A stretch of 64,000 nt of DNA. Origin: an uncultured Microbulbifer sp. (GTDB lineage: Bacteria; Pseudomonadota; Gammaproteobacteria; Pseudomonadales; Cellvibrionaceae). The DNA is taken from the NCBI RefSeq assembly GCF_947504145.1, contig NZ_CANNGQ010000004.1:186001-250000 (forward strand), written 5' to 3'. Shown in pieces: positions 9,299-17,050 of the stretch (positions are counted from its first letter, which is position 1; every line of letters starts with the position of its first letter). A program made the position numbers and the translations under genes. The notes below the pieces were generated by a model. It was not told where the DNA came from, did not search any database, and was given only the letters and a program-made list of their open reading frames with translations.

Positions 9299-10129
9299 TC
9301 AGCGGCGCGCGTCATAGCGCTGGATACAATCGCGATACTCCCGCCGGTAGATTCGCAGGCGCTGGTCTTCCAGGGTGCTGCCACGGCGCGCTGCATCAAA
9401 CGCATCCTGGCGACAGGCGGACTCCAGCAGGGCGCGGTTGTCGTTGCGTTCGCCACTGGCATCATAGGGCGGACGCACATTGGCATAGGGGCGAGGTGCA
9501 CGCCGGCGCCGGTCGCGGTAGCCATCCGCTTCGTACACCGGCTCGCCCTCTCCATCCAGTTCGTTCGGCGACAGGGCATCCGGTGGATACGCCTGCGGGA
9601 TGCCGGAGCGGTCGCGCAGGTCGTCCAGGTCCTCGTCCGGGTAACCGTACAGGCGGTCTTCATAGGCCCCCACTATGTCCCCGTTGTAATGACGCCGCCA
9701 CGCATAGGGCGGCGTAGTCACAATGTAACTGCGGCGCTTTGGCTCGTAGCGGTAAAAGGTGCCCGTGCCGCTCAGGAAAAACCGCCGGCCGTCGATCTCG
9801 AAACCGTTGCTGCCGGAGGGAAGAAACGTCAGCTCTGCCCCCAGCGGTGGTTCCACGCGCAGGTAACCGTCGTCTTCCTTGCGGTAAAAATAGCCACCCT
9901 GGTAGTAGTAGATATTGCCGCTCAAAGTAAGGCGGGTGGCGCCCGCGGGCAGCGAGCGCTGGCGATTGGGATCGCGCTGGTAATCCTCGTCGGACTCGGC
10001 ACTGGAGTTGTCCGTAGCCTGCGCCAGCACACCACCGGGTAGCGCCAGTAGTAAAGCCAGCGCACTGGATAGACCGTACAGCAGAGGACGGGAAAAATAA
10101 GCGGCAGGAACCCGGGGGAGATCGCGCAT
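9299..10129 (-). CDS. DUF6515-like secreted or periplasmic protein
   Basis: The 276-residue protein has a signal-peptide-like N-terminus (LLYGLSSALALLLALPGGVLAQA). A Tyr/Phe-rich pair of small beta modules follows: NIYYYQGGYFYRK (about 72-84) and a related GTGTFYRYE block near 125. This pattern is typical of DUF6515 proteins, which have no known function. The C-terminal half is polar and Arg/Asp-rich (RDRRRRAPRPY) with two cysteines near the end (SACRQDAF and YRDCIQRYD) that could form a disulfide. The gene lies 118 bp upstream of the channel gene on the same strand. Confidence 0.7.
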   Translation of the reverse strand: MRDLPRVPAAYFSRPLLYGLSSALALLLALPGGVLAQATDNSSAESDEDYQRDPNRQRSLPAGATRLTLSGNIYYYQGGYFYRKEDDGYLRVEPPLGAELTFLPSGSNGFEIDGRRFFLSGTGTFYRYEPKRRSYIVTTPPYAWRRHYNGDIVGAYEDRLYGYPDEDLDDLRDRSGIPQAYPPDALSPNELDGEGEPVYEADGYRDRRRRAPRPYANVRPPYDASGERNDNRALLESACRQDAFDAARRGSTLEDQRLRIYRREYRDCIQRYDARR

Positions 10130-10201
10130 GTGCTACCTCAATACGGCACATTCAACACTACAGCGCACCGAAACCGGCACCCTGCAATCCCCACCCGAAT
10201 T

Positions 10202-10227
10202 GGCTCCCGAAGATGTTCGAGGGAGCC
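10202..10227. other. Small inverted repeat upstream of the DUF6515 gene
   Basis: GGCTCCC at 10202-10208 pairs with GGGAGCC at 10221-10227 around a 12-base loop. There is no downstream T run in the sense of the gene; on the minus strand the T run precedes the stem. It may be a regulatory fold in the 5' region of the gene that starts at 10129. Confidence 0.35.
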
Positions 10228-10257
10228 TAAAAAGAAGCGTAAAAATTAAAGCGACAC

Positions 10258-10300
10258 ACGGTCTCCGCCCGTCGCAAAAAATGCGACGGACGGAGGCCGT
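10258..10300 (-). terminator. Long hairpin in the gap after the transaminase gene
   Basis: A 19-base arm at 10258-10276 pairs with 10282-10300 at 17 of 19 positions; the two exceptions are G:T-type. The loop is five A residues. It lies about 185 bases past the transaminase stop on the minus strand and is followed there by an AT-rich stretch but not a clean T run. It is a plausible terminator or mRNA 3' stabiliser. It shares no core with the six palindromic elements. The rest of the gap 10130-10484 shows no gene. Confidence 0.45.
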
Positions 10301-10484
10301 ATGCGCTGGTAGCCGGAGCGCCACTCAACAATGTGATTGGCGAATTCAGCAGAGCACCCAAGCCATCACGGCTTCGTACTTTTGCTGTACGCCCGACTAC
10401 AACTCTTATTGTAGATTGCCCCAACAGGTATCCAAGTTTTCCCGGCGAATAGCCGCCGGACCGGGACTAATCCACATGCGGAAG

Positions 10485-11798
10485 TCACGACAGGCCCGAG
10501 ATCACCTTGCGCAGGGTACTCACGATGGTATCGATCTCATGTGCCTCAATGGTCAGCGGCGGCGACATACACAGCGCATCGCCGATACCCCGCGCCATTA
10601 CCCCCGCATCCCAAGCCAGCGCCGACGCCTTGCCACCAAATTTGCCTTTCAGGTTATCCGGCGCGCGCAACTCGATCGCCGCCACCAGCCCGTAATTACG
10701 CACATCAATTACATTGTCCAGGTCCGCCAGTGAGTGCACGGCTTCCTCCCAATGCTTACCGATATCGCCGGACGCACGGGTCAGCAGGCCTTCGCGGTCG
10801 TAAATATCCAGCGTCGCCATCCCCGCCGCACAGGCCACCGGGTGCGCGGAATAGGTATAACCGTGGAACAGCTCCACCATCCCCTCCGCCGCGGCATCCA
10901 TGACCGTTTTGTAAATCTTGTCGCTCACAAACACCGCACCGAGAGGCACCGTCGCATTGGTGATGCCCTTGGCGGACGTGATCATATCCGGCGTCACACC
11001 AAACTCTTCCGACGCAAACGGCGAACCCAGTCGACCCCAACCGGAAATCACCTCATCAAAAATCAGCAACAGGTCGTGCTGATCGCAGATCTCGCGGATG
11101 CGTTTCAGATACCCCTTGGGCGGAAGAATCACACCACCGGCGCCGGAGAACGGCTCCACAATCACCGCCGCAATCTGATCCGCCCCATGGAACGCAACAA
11201 GACGCTGCAGGTCTTCGGCCATCTCAACGCCGTGCTCCGGCAGCCCTTTGGTGAACGCGTTGCGCTCGATATCCAGCGTATGGCGCATATGATTCGCCTT
11301 CACCGGCTGACCAAAACTCTGGTAATTCGGCGCAATACCACCGACAGAAATCCCACCAAAATTCACCCCGTGATAACCCTTCTCACGGCCGATAAACATC
11401 GTGCGCGAACCCTTACCGCGCGCGCGCTGGTACTGCAGTGCAATCTTCAGCGCCGACTCCACCGCCTCGGAACCGGAATTGCCGAAGAACACGTGATTCA
11501 GCGGATCCGGTGTGTACTGCACCAGACGCTCCGCGTATTCAAAACCCAGCTCGTGGCCAAAATTGAAAATGGAACTGTAATCCAGCTTCATCGCCTGCTG
11601 ATGAATCGCCTCGGCAATCTCCGAACGACAGTGACCGGCATTGGAACACCACAGGCCCGCGGTCGCATCGATGATCTTGCGACCAGATTTTTCGAACAGA
11701 TAAATCCCTTCCGCGCGTTCAACAATACGCGGTGCGGCTTTGAAGGTGCGATTGGGGGTAAACGGCATCCAGAATGCGTTGGTATTCAATTCGGACAT
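10485..11798 (-). CDS. Omega-amino acid:pyruvate (class III) aminotransferase
   Basis: The 437-residue protein is a fold-type I, class III PLP transaminase. DEVISGWGR at 248-256 carries the Asp that holds the cofactor nitrogen, SAKGIT at 275-280 has the Schiff-base K277, and GNSGSEAVE at 106-114 binds the phosphate. The opening NAFWMPFTPNRTF with ATAGLWCSNAGH is characteristic of beta-alanine/omega-amino acid:pyruvate transaminases. These move the amino group of beta-alanine, GABA or putrescine-derived amines to pyruvate. The neighbouring semialdehyde dehydrogenase and LysR regulator support a GABA or beta-alanine degradation role. A repeat element separates it from the dehydrogenase gene, so joint transcription is uncertain. 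Confidence 0.9.
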   Translation of the reverse strand: MSELNTNAFWMPFTPNRTFKAAPRIVERAEGIYLFEKSGRKIIDATAGLWCSNAGHCRSEIAEAIHQQAMKLDYSSIFNFGHELGFEYAERLVQYTPDPLNHVFFGNSGSEAVESALKIALQYQRARGKGSRTMFIGREKGYHGVNFGGISVGGIAPNYQSFGQPVKANHMRHTLDIERNAFTKGLPEHGVEMAEDLQRLVAFHGADQIAAVIVEPFSGAGGVILPPKGYLKRIREICDQHDLLLIFDEVISGWGRLGSPFASEEFGVTPDMITSAKGITNATVPLGAVFVSDKIYKTVMDAAAEGMVELFHGYTYSAHPVACAAGMATLDIYDREGLLTRASGDIGKHWEEAVHSLADLDNVIDVRNYGLVAAIELRAPDNLKGKFGGKASALAWDAGVMARGIGDALCMSPPLTIEAHEIDTIVSTLRKVISGLS

Positions 11799-11858
11799 GA
11801 TGTTCTCCGATTTTTAAGAATTAGAGTCTTTCTAACGTAGTAAAAATTTCGATGCGAA

Positions 11859-11980
11859 GGCAAAGTGCCGGGGATCTGTTTTCAGAAGCGTCGCAAACAG
11901 GATGTTTGCGCCGCAACGCCCAGGGATGGGTTCACAGCGGTTCTGAAAACAGATACCCGGTGCTTTGCCGCCACAAAGCC
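11859..11980 (+). repeat. Variable-arm palindromic element, copy B (subfamily 1)
   Basis: The outer arms 11859-11887 and 11941-11969 pair over about 29 bp. The inner hairpin CGCAAAC / GTTTGCG (11892-11898 with 11904-11910) has loop AGGAT. The second hairpin motif CCCAGGGATGGG is at 11920-11931. The tail CCGCCACAAAGCC (11968-11980) is shared with copy F. It fills the gap between the end of gabD and the start of the transaminase gene, starting 30 bp after the gabD stop. Confidence 0.9.
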
Positions 11981-12010
11981 AATTAGAAGGTTCGCCACAA
12001 GCAACGAAGC

Positions 12011-13456
12011 TCACACTCCGTAGCAGCAGTATTTGGTCTCATAGAATTCGGCCATGCCTTCGACACCGCCCTCGCGTCCAATACCGGACTCCTTGCTGCC
12101 ACCAAACGGCGCCACCGTGGTCGAGAAGACACCCGCATTGCAGGCCACCATCCCATATTCCAGCGCCTCCACCACCCGGTTCGCCCGGTGAATGTTTTCA
12201 CTCATTACATACGCCGCCAACCCGAACGGCGTATCATTGGCGCGGCGCACAACGTCATCTTCATCGCGGAACTTCTGCACCACCGCCAGCGGCCCAAAAA
12301 TTTCCTCCCGCGCAATCCGCATCTCATCGTGCACCTCCGTCAGCAGCGTCGGTGCGTAGAAATTCTCCCCGTTCGGCAGAAAATCCCCGCCCAACAAAAG
12401 GCGCGCCCCGTTGGCCACCGCCTCCTCCACCAGGCCGTGCACCCGATCCACCGCACGGCGGAAAATCAGCGGGCCAAACGTCGTCCCCTGCTTCAGCCCG
12501 TGCCCCGGCTGCAGCGCCTCCATCTGCGCACGCAACTTATCCACAAATACATCGTGCACCGCCTCGTGCACATAAATCCGGTTGGTGGACACGCAAGTCT
12601 GGCCCGAGTTGCGCATCTTGGTCGCCATGCAGGCGGTCACCGCCACATCGATATCCGCATCGTCGAACACGATAAACGGCGCGTTGCCGCCGAGCTCCAT
12701 GGACATCTTCTTGATGGTGCTCGCGCACTGGGCCATCAGCAGCTTGCCCACCGGGGTCGAGCCGGTGAACGTGAACTTGGATACGCGCGGGTCCTGGGTC
12801 AGCACCTTGCCGATGGCCGCGGAATCGGATCCCACCACCACATTCAGGGTACCTGCCGGCAGGCCCGCCTCCTCCGCCAGCACACACAGCGCCAGCGCGG
12901 AAAGTGGTGTTTCCGACGCCGGCTTGATCACCACGGTGCAGCCCGCCGCCAGTGCCGGCGCCGCCTTGCGGGTAATCATCGCGTTGGGGAAATTCCACGG
13001 GGTAATACAGCTCACCACACCCACCGGCTGGCGGATGGTGTGCAGGCGCATGGTGGGGTTGTGGGTAGGGATGGTCTGGCCGTAGGCGCGGCGACACTCT
13101 TCCGCGTACCACTCGATATAGGACGCGCCATAGTCGATCTCGCCCATGGCCTCTGCCAGAGGCTTGCCCTGTTCCAGGGTCAACAGCCGCGCCAGATCCT
13201 CGCGGTTGTCGGCGATCAGCTGGTACCAGCGCTTCAATACGGCCGCGCGCTCAGCGGCGGTCTTGCGGCTCCATTCCGGGAAAGCCGCGTGCGCCGCGGC
13301 CACCGCCTGTTCAGCGTCGGCGGCACTGCCATCGGCAATCTCCGCAAGCAATTCACCGCTGGCGGGGTCAGTGACCGCCAACTTACCGGCACCGTCGCGC
13401 CACTGGCCGTCAATGTAGTTCTGGGTCTTGAACAGCTGGCTATTATTCAGATTCAT
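12011..13456 (-). CDS. gabD: NAD(P)-dependent succinate-semialdehyde dehydrogenase
   Basis: From the ATG at 13456, which has GGAG eight bases upstream, the protein is 481 residues, like GabD (482). The frame opens 28 codons earlier but that stretch is not family-like. Aldehyde dehydrogenase landmarks are present: PWNFPNAMITRK for cofactor binding, FTGSTPVGK of the Rossmann loop, MELGGNAPFIVFDDAD with the general-base Glu (about 253), and NSGQTCVSTNR with the nucleophile Cys (about 287). GabD oxidises succinate semialdehyde, made from GABA by transamination, to succinate. The order with the transaminase and the divergent LysR gene supports this pathway. Confidence 0.9.
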   Translation of the reverse strand: MNLNNSQLFKTQNYIDGQWRDGAGKLAVTDPASGELLAEIADGSAADAEQAVAAAHAAFPEWSRKTAAERAAVLKRWYQLIADNREDLARLLTLEQGKPLAEAMGEIDYGASYIEWYAEECRRAYGQTIPTHNPTMRLHTIRQPVGVVSCITPWNFPNAMITRKAAPALAAGCTVVIKPASETPLSALALCVLAEEAGLPAGTLNVVVGSDSAAIGKVLTQDPRVSKFTFTGSTPVGKLLMAQCASTIKKMSMELGGNAPFIVFDDADIDVAVTACMATKMRNSGQTCVSTNRIYVHEAVHDVFVDKLRAQMEALQPGHGLKQGTTFGPLIFRRAVDRVHGLVEEAVANGARLLLGGDFLPNGENFYAPTLLTEVHDEMRIAREEIFGPLAVVQKFRDEDDVVRRANDTPFGLAAYVMSENIHRANRVVEALEYGMVACNAGVFSTTVAPFGGSKESGIGREGGVEGMAEFYETKYCCYGV

Positions 13457-13540
13457 CGAATACTCCGTGATCAGCCTGTTTATCGGCGTTTCAAGGATTC
13501 TGGACCGGCAGTCCGACGGCGAATAGTAAGATCTTTGCAA

Positions 13541-13566
13541 CTAAAGTTTGGATCTATCAAACTTAG
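13541..13566. promoter_or_regulatory. LysR-type operator between gabD and the LysR gene
   Basis: AAGTTTG (13544-13550) and CAAACTT (13558-13564) form a perfect 7-bp inverted repeat with a 7-bp spacer. It contains the classic T-N11-A box (T13548, A13560); CTAA/TTAG extend the arms less exactly. It sits in the 139-bp divergent gap, 85 bp from the gabD start and 30 bp from the regulator ATG, the usual place of an LTTR site that controls its neighbour and its own gene. Confidence 0.7.
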
Positions 13567-13595
13567 CGTCACCCAAGCTACCACGAGCCCCAGCC

Positions 13596-14513
13596 ATGGC
13601 CAAAAGCACACAGCCCCTGTCCGGGCGCCTCAGCGATATGGATCTGCGGCTACTGCGGGTCTTTCGCGAAGTCGTCCGCGCCGGTGGTTTGGCGCCGGCG
13701 GAAGTGGCGTTGAACATCAACCGCTCCACCATCAGCGTGCACCTGTCGGACCTGGAAACCCGCCTGGGCATGCAGCTGTGTATCCGCTCCCGCGGCCGCG
13801 CCGATTTCAAGCTCACCCCCGAGGGCGAATCCCTGTACCAGGCCATTCTGGAGCTGGACGGCCACCTGGCCAGCTTCAAGAGCCAGGTCAACGCCATCCA
13901 GTCGCAGCTCACCGGCAAACTGCGGGTGATCCTCCCAGACGATGCCCTCGCCATGCCGCAGCTGGACCTGCCCGCCACTATCGCGCGCCTGCGTGAGCGG
14001 GCGCCGCAACTTCAACTGGACATCCAGCTGGCGGCACCTCACGAGCTGGAGCTGGAAATTCTCGCCGGCCGCGCCGATGTGGGTATCAACCCGCTGCACT
14101 CCCGCCGCCCGGGCCTCAGCTACCAGCCACTGTTCAGTCACCAGTCCCTGCTCTACGCCGCCGCCGGCCACCCCTGCGCCACCAACTCCGATGAAGAGCT
14201 GATCACCCAACAGGAACTGGCCGCCCCGGACCACGCCGTACTATCGGGTGCTGCCCACCTGTACCGCCTGTTCCCCCACAAAAGTATCGCCAACCACATG
14301 GCCGCGCGCCTGGCGATGATCCTGTCGGGGAAATTTATCGGCTTCCTGCCCACCTATCTGGCGGAGGATTATGTTAGAAATGGGGAGCTGGCCGCACTGA
14401 GGCCGGAACGCTTCAGTTACCAGATCCAGAATGCCATTACCTGTAAAAGCAGCGCCGCAGAACAGCCGGCGGTGCAGCTTTTTACCGCGGCACTGATACT
14501 TTGCAACCACTGA
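13596..14513 (+). CDS. LysR family transcriptional regulator
   Basis: The ATG at 13596 gives 305 residues, normal for LysR regulators. An in-frame TTG at 13548 is unlikely to be the start because it lies within the palindromic operator. The N-terminal winged helix-turn-helix (about residues 12-72) includes VVRAGGLAPAEVALNINRST and LETRLGMQLC. The periplasmic-binding-protein-like effector domain follows, with GKLRVILPDD near residue 107. It is divergent from gabD and the transaminase gene, so it probably senses an intermediate of that pathway and activates them. The last two residues of the domain run straight into the stop, with no extension. Confidence 0.85.
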   Translation: MAKSTQPLSGRLSDMDLRLLRVFREVVRAGGLAPAEVALNINRSTISVHLSDLETRLGMQLCIRSRGRADFKLTPEGESLYQAILELDGHLASFKSQVNAIQSQLTGKLRVILPDDALAMPQLDLPATIARLRERAPQLQLDIQLAAPHELELEILAGRADVGINPLHSRRPGLSYQPLFSHQSLLYAAAGHPCATNSDEELITQQELAAPDHAVLSGAAHLYRLFPHKSIANHMAARLAMILSGKFIGFLPTYLAEDYVRNGELAALRPERFSYQIQNAITCKSSAAEQPAVQLFTAALILCNH

Positions 14514-14533
14514 ACAAGGGAGTTCATTCCAGT

Positions 14534-14680
14534 ATGCGTAAGGAATTCAGTTCCTGGTGGAATACCACTTCTTCAAGCGAAAAATCTGCACTTTTAACTC
14601 TGGCTGTGATTGCTACCGGAATAGGCATATTTGCCCTGGGGATTAAACTGGGTGCAATATTCGGGCGACTGTTTGGCTAA
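14534..14680 (+). CDS. 48-residue single-pass membrane peptide
   Basis: This short frame starts at ATG 14534, 20 bp after the LysR stop, with AGGGAG about 11 bases upstream, and ends with TAA three bases before the methyltransferase ATG at 14684. The product begins with a polar, charged part (MRKEFSSWWNTTSSSEKSA). It continues with one hydrophobic helix (about residues 19-43) in which Gly recurs, and ends GRLFG. The tight spacing to the next gene suggests translational coupling. No family is recognised. The composition and position favour a real gene, but only 48 codons support it. Confidence 0.55.
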   Translation: MRKEFSSWWNTTSSSEKSALLTLAVIATGIGIFALGIKLGAIFGRLFG

Positions 14681-14683
14681 ACC

Positions 14684-15469
14684 ATGAAATATAAGTTCTA
14701 TACAGAGCAGACACTAGAGTCCTGGAATCAGGTCGCAGAAATTCATCAACGGCGAAACCCAGAACTCCTCAAGAAGGCTTCCGCCTCGGATTTCAATGCC
14801 CTTGAGGTGGAGTTCAACCGCCTGGTCGATGCGCAGAACCTGGACAGTGCCTCCGTCGTCCAGGTCTGCTGCAACAACGGCAAAGATCTGCTTTCAATAA
14901 AAAACAAAGGTGCGGGCTACTGTTTGGGAATTGATGGATCAGACAAATTTATCGAACAGGCTCGCGCACTTTCACAGCATCCGCACTACACCAATGTACA
15001 ATTCGAAACGTACAACATTTACGAAATTCCGGAGCGACACTACGAACGCTTCGACTTTGCTGTAGTCACGGTCGGAGTAGTCAACTGGATGCCTGACCTC
15101 CCCAGATTCTTTGAAATTTGCAACCGACTTCTGAAGCCCGGCGGCGCCCTGCTTATGGAAGAGATACACCCTGTGCTCAATATGTACCAAGAGGGCAGCC
15201 CTTCGAAGATCGCCTATTCCTACTTCAATCGGGAAGCGCAGCTGGATACCGATGGACTGGACTACTTCTCTGGCGAAAAATACGATGCCGAGCCTAACTA
15301 CTACTTCCAACATACGCTGGGTGACATTCTTACCGCAGCCATTGCTAGCGGCCTTCACCTGCAGACATTTGAAGAGTCCGCCTCGAACATCGGAAATTAC
15401 TGTAAAGATTTAGCTGACGCGCCCCACAGCCTACCAATGGCGTTTATTGCCAGCTGGAGAAAAGGATAG
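14684..15469 (+). CDS. Class I SAM-dependent methyltransferase
   Basis: The 261-residue protein has a class I methyltransferase core. Motif I is the unusual VVQVCCNNGKDLLSI (58-72), with NNG in place of the common GxG turn. LGIDGSDKFIEQA (81-93) ends beta-2, and LLKPGGALLMEEIHPVLNM is the post-motif helix region near 150-170. The substrate cannot be told. The C-terminal region includes ASNIGNYCKDLADAPHS. It sits in a tight run of small genes from 14534 to 15770 that look co-transcribed. Confidence 0.75.
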   Translation: MKYKFYTEQTLESWNQVAEIHQRRNPELLKKASASDFNALEVEFNRLVDAQNLDSASVVQVCCNNGKDLLSIKNKGAGYCLGIDGSDKFIEQARALSQHPHYTNVQFETYNIYEIPERHYERFDFAVVTVGVVNWMPDLPRFFEICNRLLKPGGALLMEEIHPVLNMYQEGSPSKIAYSYFNREAQLDTDGLDYFSGEKYDAEPNYYFQHTLGDILTAAIASGLHLQTFEESASNIGNYCKDLADAPHSLPMAFIASWRKG

Positions 15470-15470
15470 T

Positions 15471-15770
15471 ATGCAACAAGACAAATTTATCCAGCAAGTC
15501 TCCCGTCGCCTTCACAGACTTTTCACCAACTCCAAACTCGGTGTGCGGATACCGCCCGTCGAGCGCCACAGGCTGGAAGGATTTATGCAGGCAGGTGTGT
15601 TTTTTGGTTTCAGCAGCAAAAACGAACTAGCCGAGATGATTGAGAACATTCACATCGATGTGTTTGGAAAAACCATCGCCGAACGCAAAGCAGAAGCACC
15701 CGCCTCCTGGATTTTCGAAGAAGTCGATTACAGTCAATACGACTCACCCACCTATGAGCGAAGTCGGTAA
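15471..15770 (+). CDS. Hypothetical protein, 99 residues
   Basis: The ATG at 15471 follows the methyltransferase stop by one base, so the two genes are coupled; AAAGGA at 15460-15465 serves as ribosome site. The protein is basic at the N-terminus (QVSRRLHRLFTNSKLGVRIPP), with a central FMQAGVFFGFSSKNELAEMIE helix and an acidic C-terminus. No membrane segment or known motif is seen. It may act with the methyltransferase, but this rests only on position. Confidence 0.55.
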   Translation: MQQDKFIQQVSRRLHRLFTNSKLGVRIPPVERHRLEGFMQAGVFFGFSSKNELAEMIENIHIDVFGKTIAERKAEAPASWIFEEVDYSQYDSPTYERSR

Positions 15771-15778
15771 ATCGGGTA

Positions 15779-16039
15779 ATGTATACACCAAAACACTTCG
15801 TGGTCGATCAACTTTCCGAGAAATACGAAGCCGGCGCCGACAACCCGTGGCGACCGGAATATTCGCACAAGCTTCTGCGCGCTATCGTGGGTGTGGAGAT
15901 TGAAATCACAGAGATTCAAGGGAAGTACAAGCTGAGCCAGAATCGTCCTGCAGAAGACCATGAGAGCGTCATCAAAGCGCTGCGCGCGGAGGGAGAAATT
16001 TCCATGGCCGACGCGATGGAAGAGTGGAGCCCATCGTGA
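15779..16039 (+). pseudogene. Internally deleted PaiB-like (FMN-binding) gene
   Basis: The frame encodes 86 residues made of the two ends of PaiB-type proteins. The N-terminal MYTPKHF matches the PaiB start. From about residue 12, LSEKYEAGADNPWRP and LLRAIVGVEIEIT...KYKLSQNR match the PaiB C-terminal third. The whole middle, about 110-120 residues with the FMN-binding split barrel, is missing, although the frame is kept. PaiB proteins are usually about 200-215 residues. The product therefore cannot bind FMN as in the family, and it is best read as a remnant. It could also be a retained small protein, since there is no stop or frameshift. Confidence 0.65.
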
Positions 16040-16067
16040 ACGCCCCCTGCTGTAGAGGAAAGAATAA

Positions 16068-16631
16068 ATGACTGAAAAGCAGAAAATGCTCGCGGGCGAA
16101 ATGTACGACCCGGCGGATCCGGAGCTGGCGAAAATGCGCCTGGCGGCTCGCCTGCTGTTCGAAGAGCTGAATACCGTCAGTCAGCAGGACCGCCAGCGCC
16201 GGGATAAATTGATCAAGCAACTGTTTGGCAGCACCGGCGAGCAAATCCAGATCGAGTCGCCGTTCCATTGTGACTACGGCGAGAACATTCACGTGGGCGA
16301 AAACTTTTTTGCCAACTTCGGCTGTGTGATTCTGGACGTGGCAGAGGTCCGCTTTGGTGACAACTGTATGCTGGCACCCCAGGTAGGCATCTATACCGCA
16401 ACCCATCCACTGGATCCTGCGGAAAGAAACAGCGGACGGGAATACGCCAAGCCGATCACCATCGGTGACAACTGCTGGATTGGCGGCATGGCGGTGATCA
16501 ATCCGGGGGTGACACTGGGCGATAATGTGGTGGTTGCCTCCGGCGCAGTAGTGACCAAGAGCTTTGGTGATAACGTCGTACTAGGCGGGAATCCTGCCAG
16601 GGTGATCCGCACCATCGAGCCCAAATCCTGA
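16068..16631 (+). CDS. maa: Maltose/galactoside O-acetyltransferase family protein
   Basis: The 187-residue protein has the Maa/LacA/NodL layout: an N-terminal helical cap ([19 protein letters not shown]) and a left-handed beta-helix of hexapeptide repeats. The repeats carry the catalytic His region (YTATHPLD near 110-117) and the typical end [15 protein letters not shown]. Such trimeric enzymes move acetyl from acetyl-CoA to sugar hydroxyls. GAGGAAAG before the ATG is a good ribosome site. The Maa-like start sequence favours maltose/glucose acetyltransferase over NodL, but the substrate is uncertain. Confidence 0.85.
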   Translation: MTEKQKMLAGEMYDPADPELAKMRLAARLLFEELNTVSQQDRQRRDKLIKQLFGSTGEQIQIESPFHCDYGENIHVGENFFANFGCVILDVAEVRFGDNCMLAPQVGIYTATHPLDPAERNSGREYAKPITIGDNCWIGGMAVINPGVTLGDNVVVASGAVVTKSFGDNVVLGGNPARVIRTIEPKS

Positions 16632-16649
16632 CGATTCAGAAGTCCATCA

Positions 16650-17033
16650 ATGCTGAAATCCATCCACCACGCCGCCATCATCTGCTCCGATTATGCGCGC
16701 TCGAAACGTTTTTATAGCGAAATTCTCGGGCTGGAAATCATTGCGGAAAACTACCGCGCCGAACGCGATTCCTGGAAGCTCGACTTGCGCCTATCAGAGG
16801 GAGGCCAGGTGGAACTGTTTTCCTTTCCCGATGCACCGGCACGGCCAAGTTATCCGGAGGCGCAGGGTTTGCGGCATCTGGCGTTCGTAGTAGATTCGGT
16901 CGAGGAGATGAAAGCGAAACTGGAGTCCCGCGGCGTGGAAGTGGAACCGGTGCGGGTAGATGAATACACCGGCAAGCGATTTACATTTTTCAGCGACCCG
17001 GACGGGTTACCGCTCGAACTCTATGAGCAGTAA
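16650..17033 (+). CDS. yaeR: VOC family protein, YaeR-like
   Basis: The 127-residue single-domain protein has the two beta-alpha-beta-beta-beta modules of the glyoxalase/VOC superfamily. IHHAAIICSDYARSKRFYSE opens the first, and GLRHLAFVVDSVEEM opens the second. Candidate metal ligands are the His near the start, the His in LRHLAF and the Glu of PLELYEQ at the end. It most resembles the YaeR/SMU1112c group. Its substrate is unknown. It follows the acetyltransferase by 18 bp and is likely in the same unit. Confidence 0.8.
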   Translation: MLKSIHHAAIICSDYARSKRFYSEILGLEIIAENYRAERDSWKLDLRLSEGGQVELFSFPDAPARPSYPEAQGLRHLAFVVDSVEEMKAKLESRGVEVEPVRVDEYTGKRFTFFSDPDGLPLELYEQ

Positions 17034-17050
17034 TTGCCGCTCTGGGAAAT

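Noticed and set aside
13548-13595. TTG upstream start for the LysR gene
   Set aside because: It lies inside the inverted repeat that is the likely operator, has no ribosome site, and adds residues not typical of LysR proteins.
12188-13996. Open frame of 602 codons opposite gabD and running into the LysR gene
   Set aside because: Composition is Arg/His-rich shadow type, and both GabD and LysR have clear family motifs in the other frames.
15640-15903. 87-codon + strand frame overlapping the 99-residue gene and the PaiB remnant
   Set aside because: It is out of frame with both neighbours that have better starts or family matches, and its sequence is Arg/Thr/Pro-rich shadow type.
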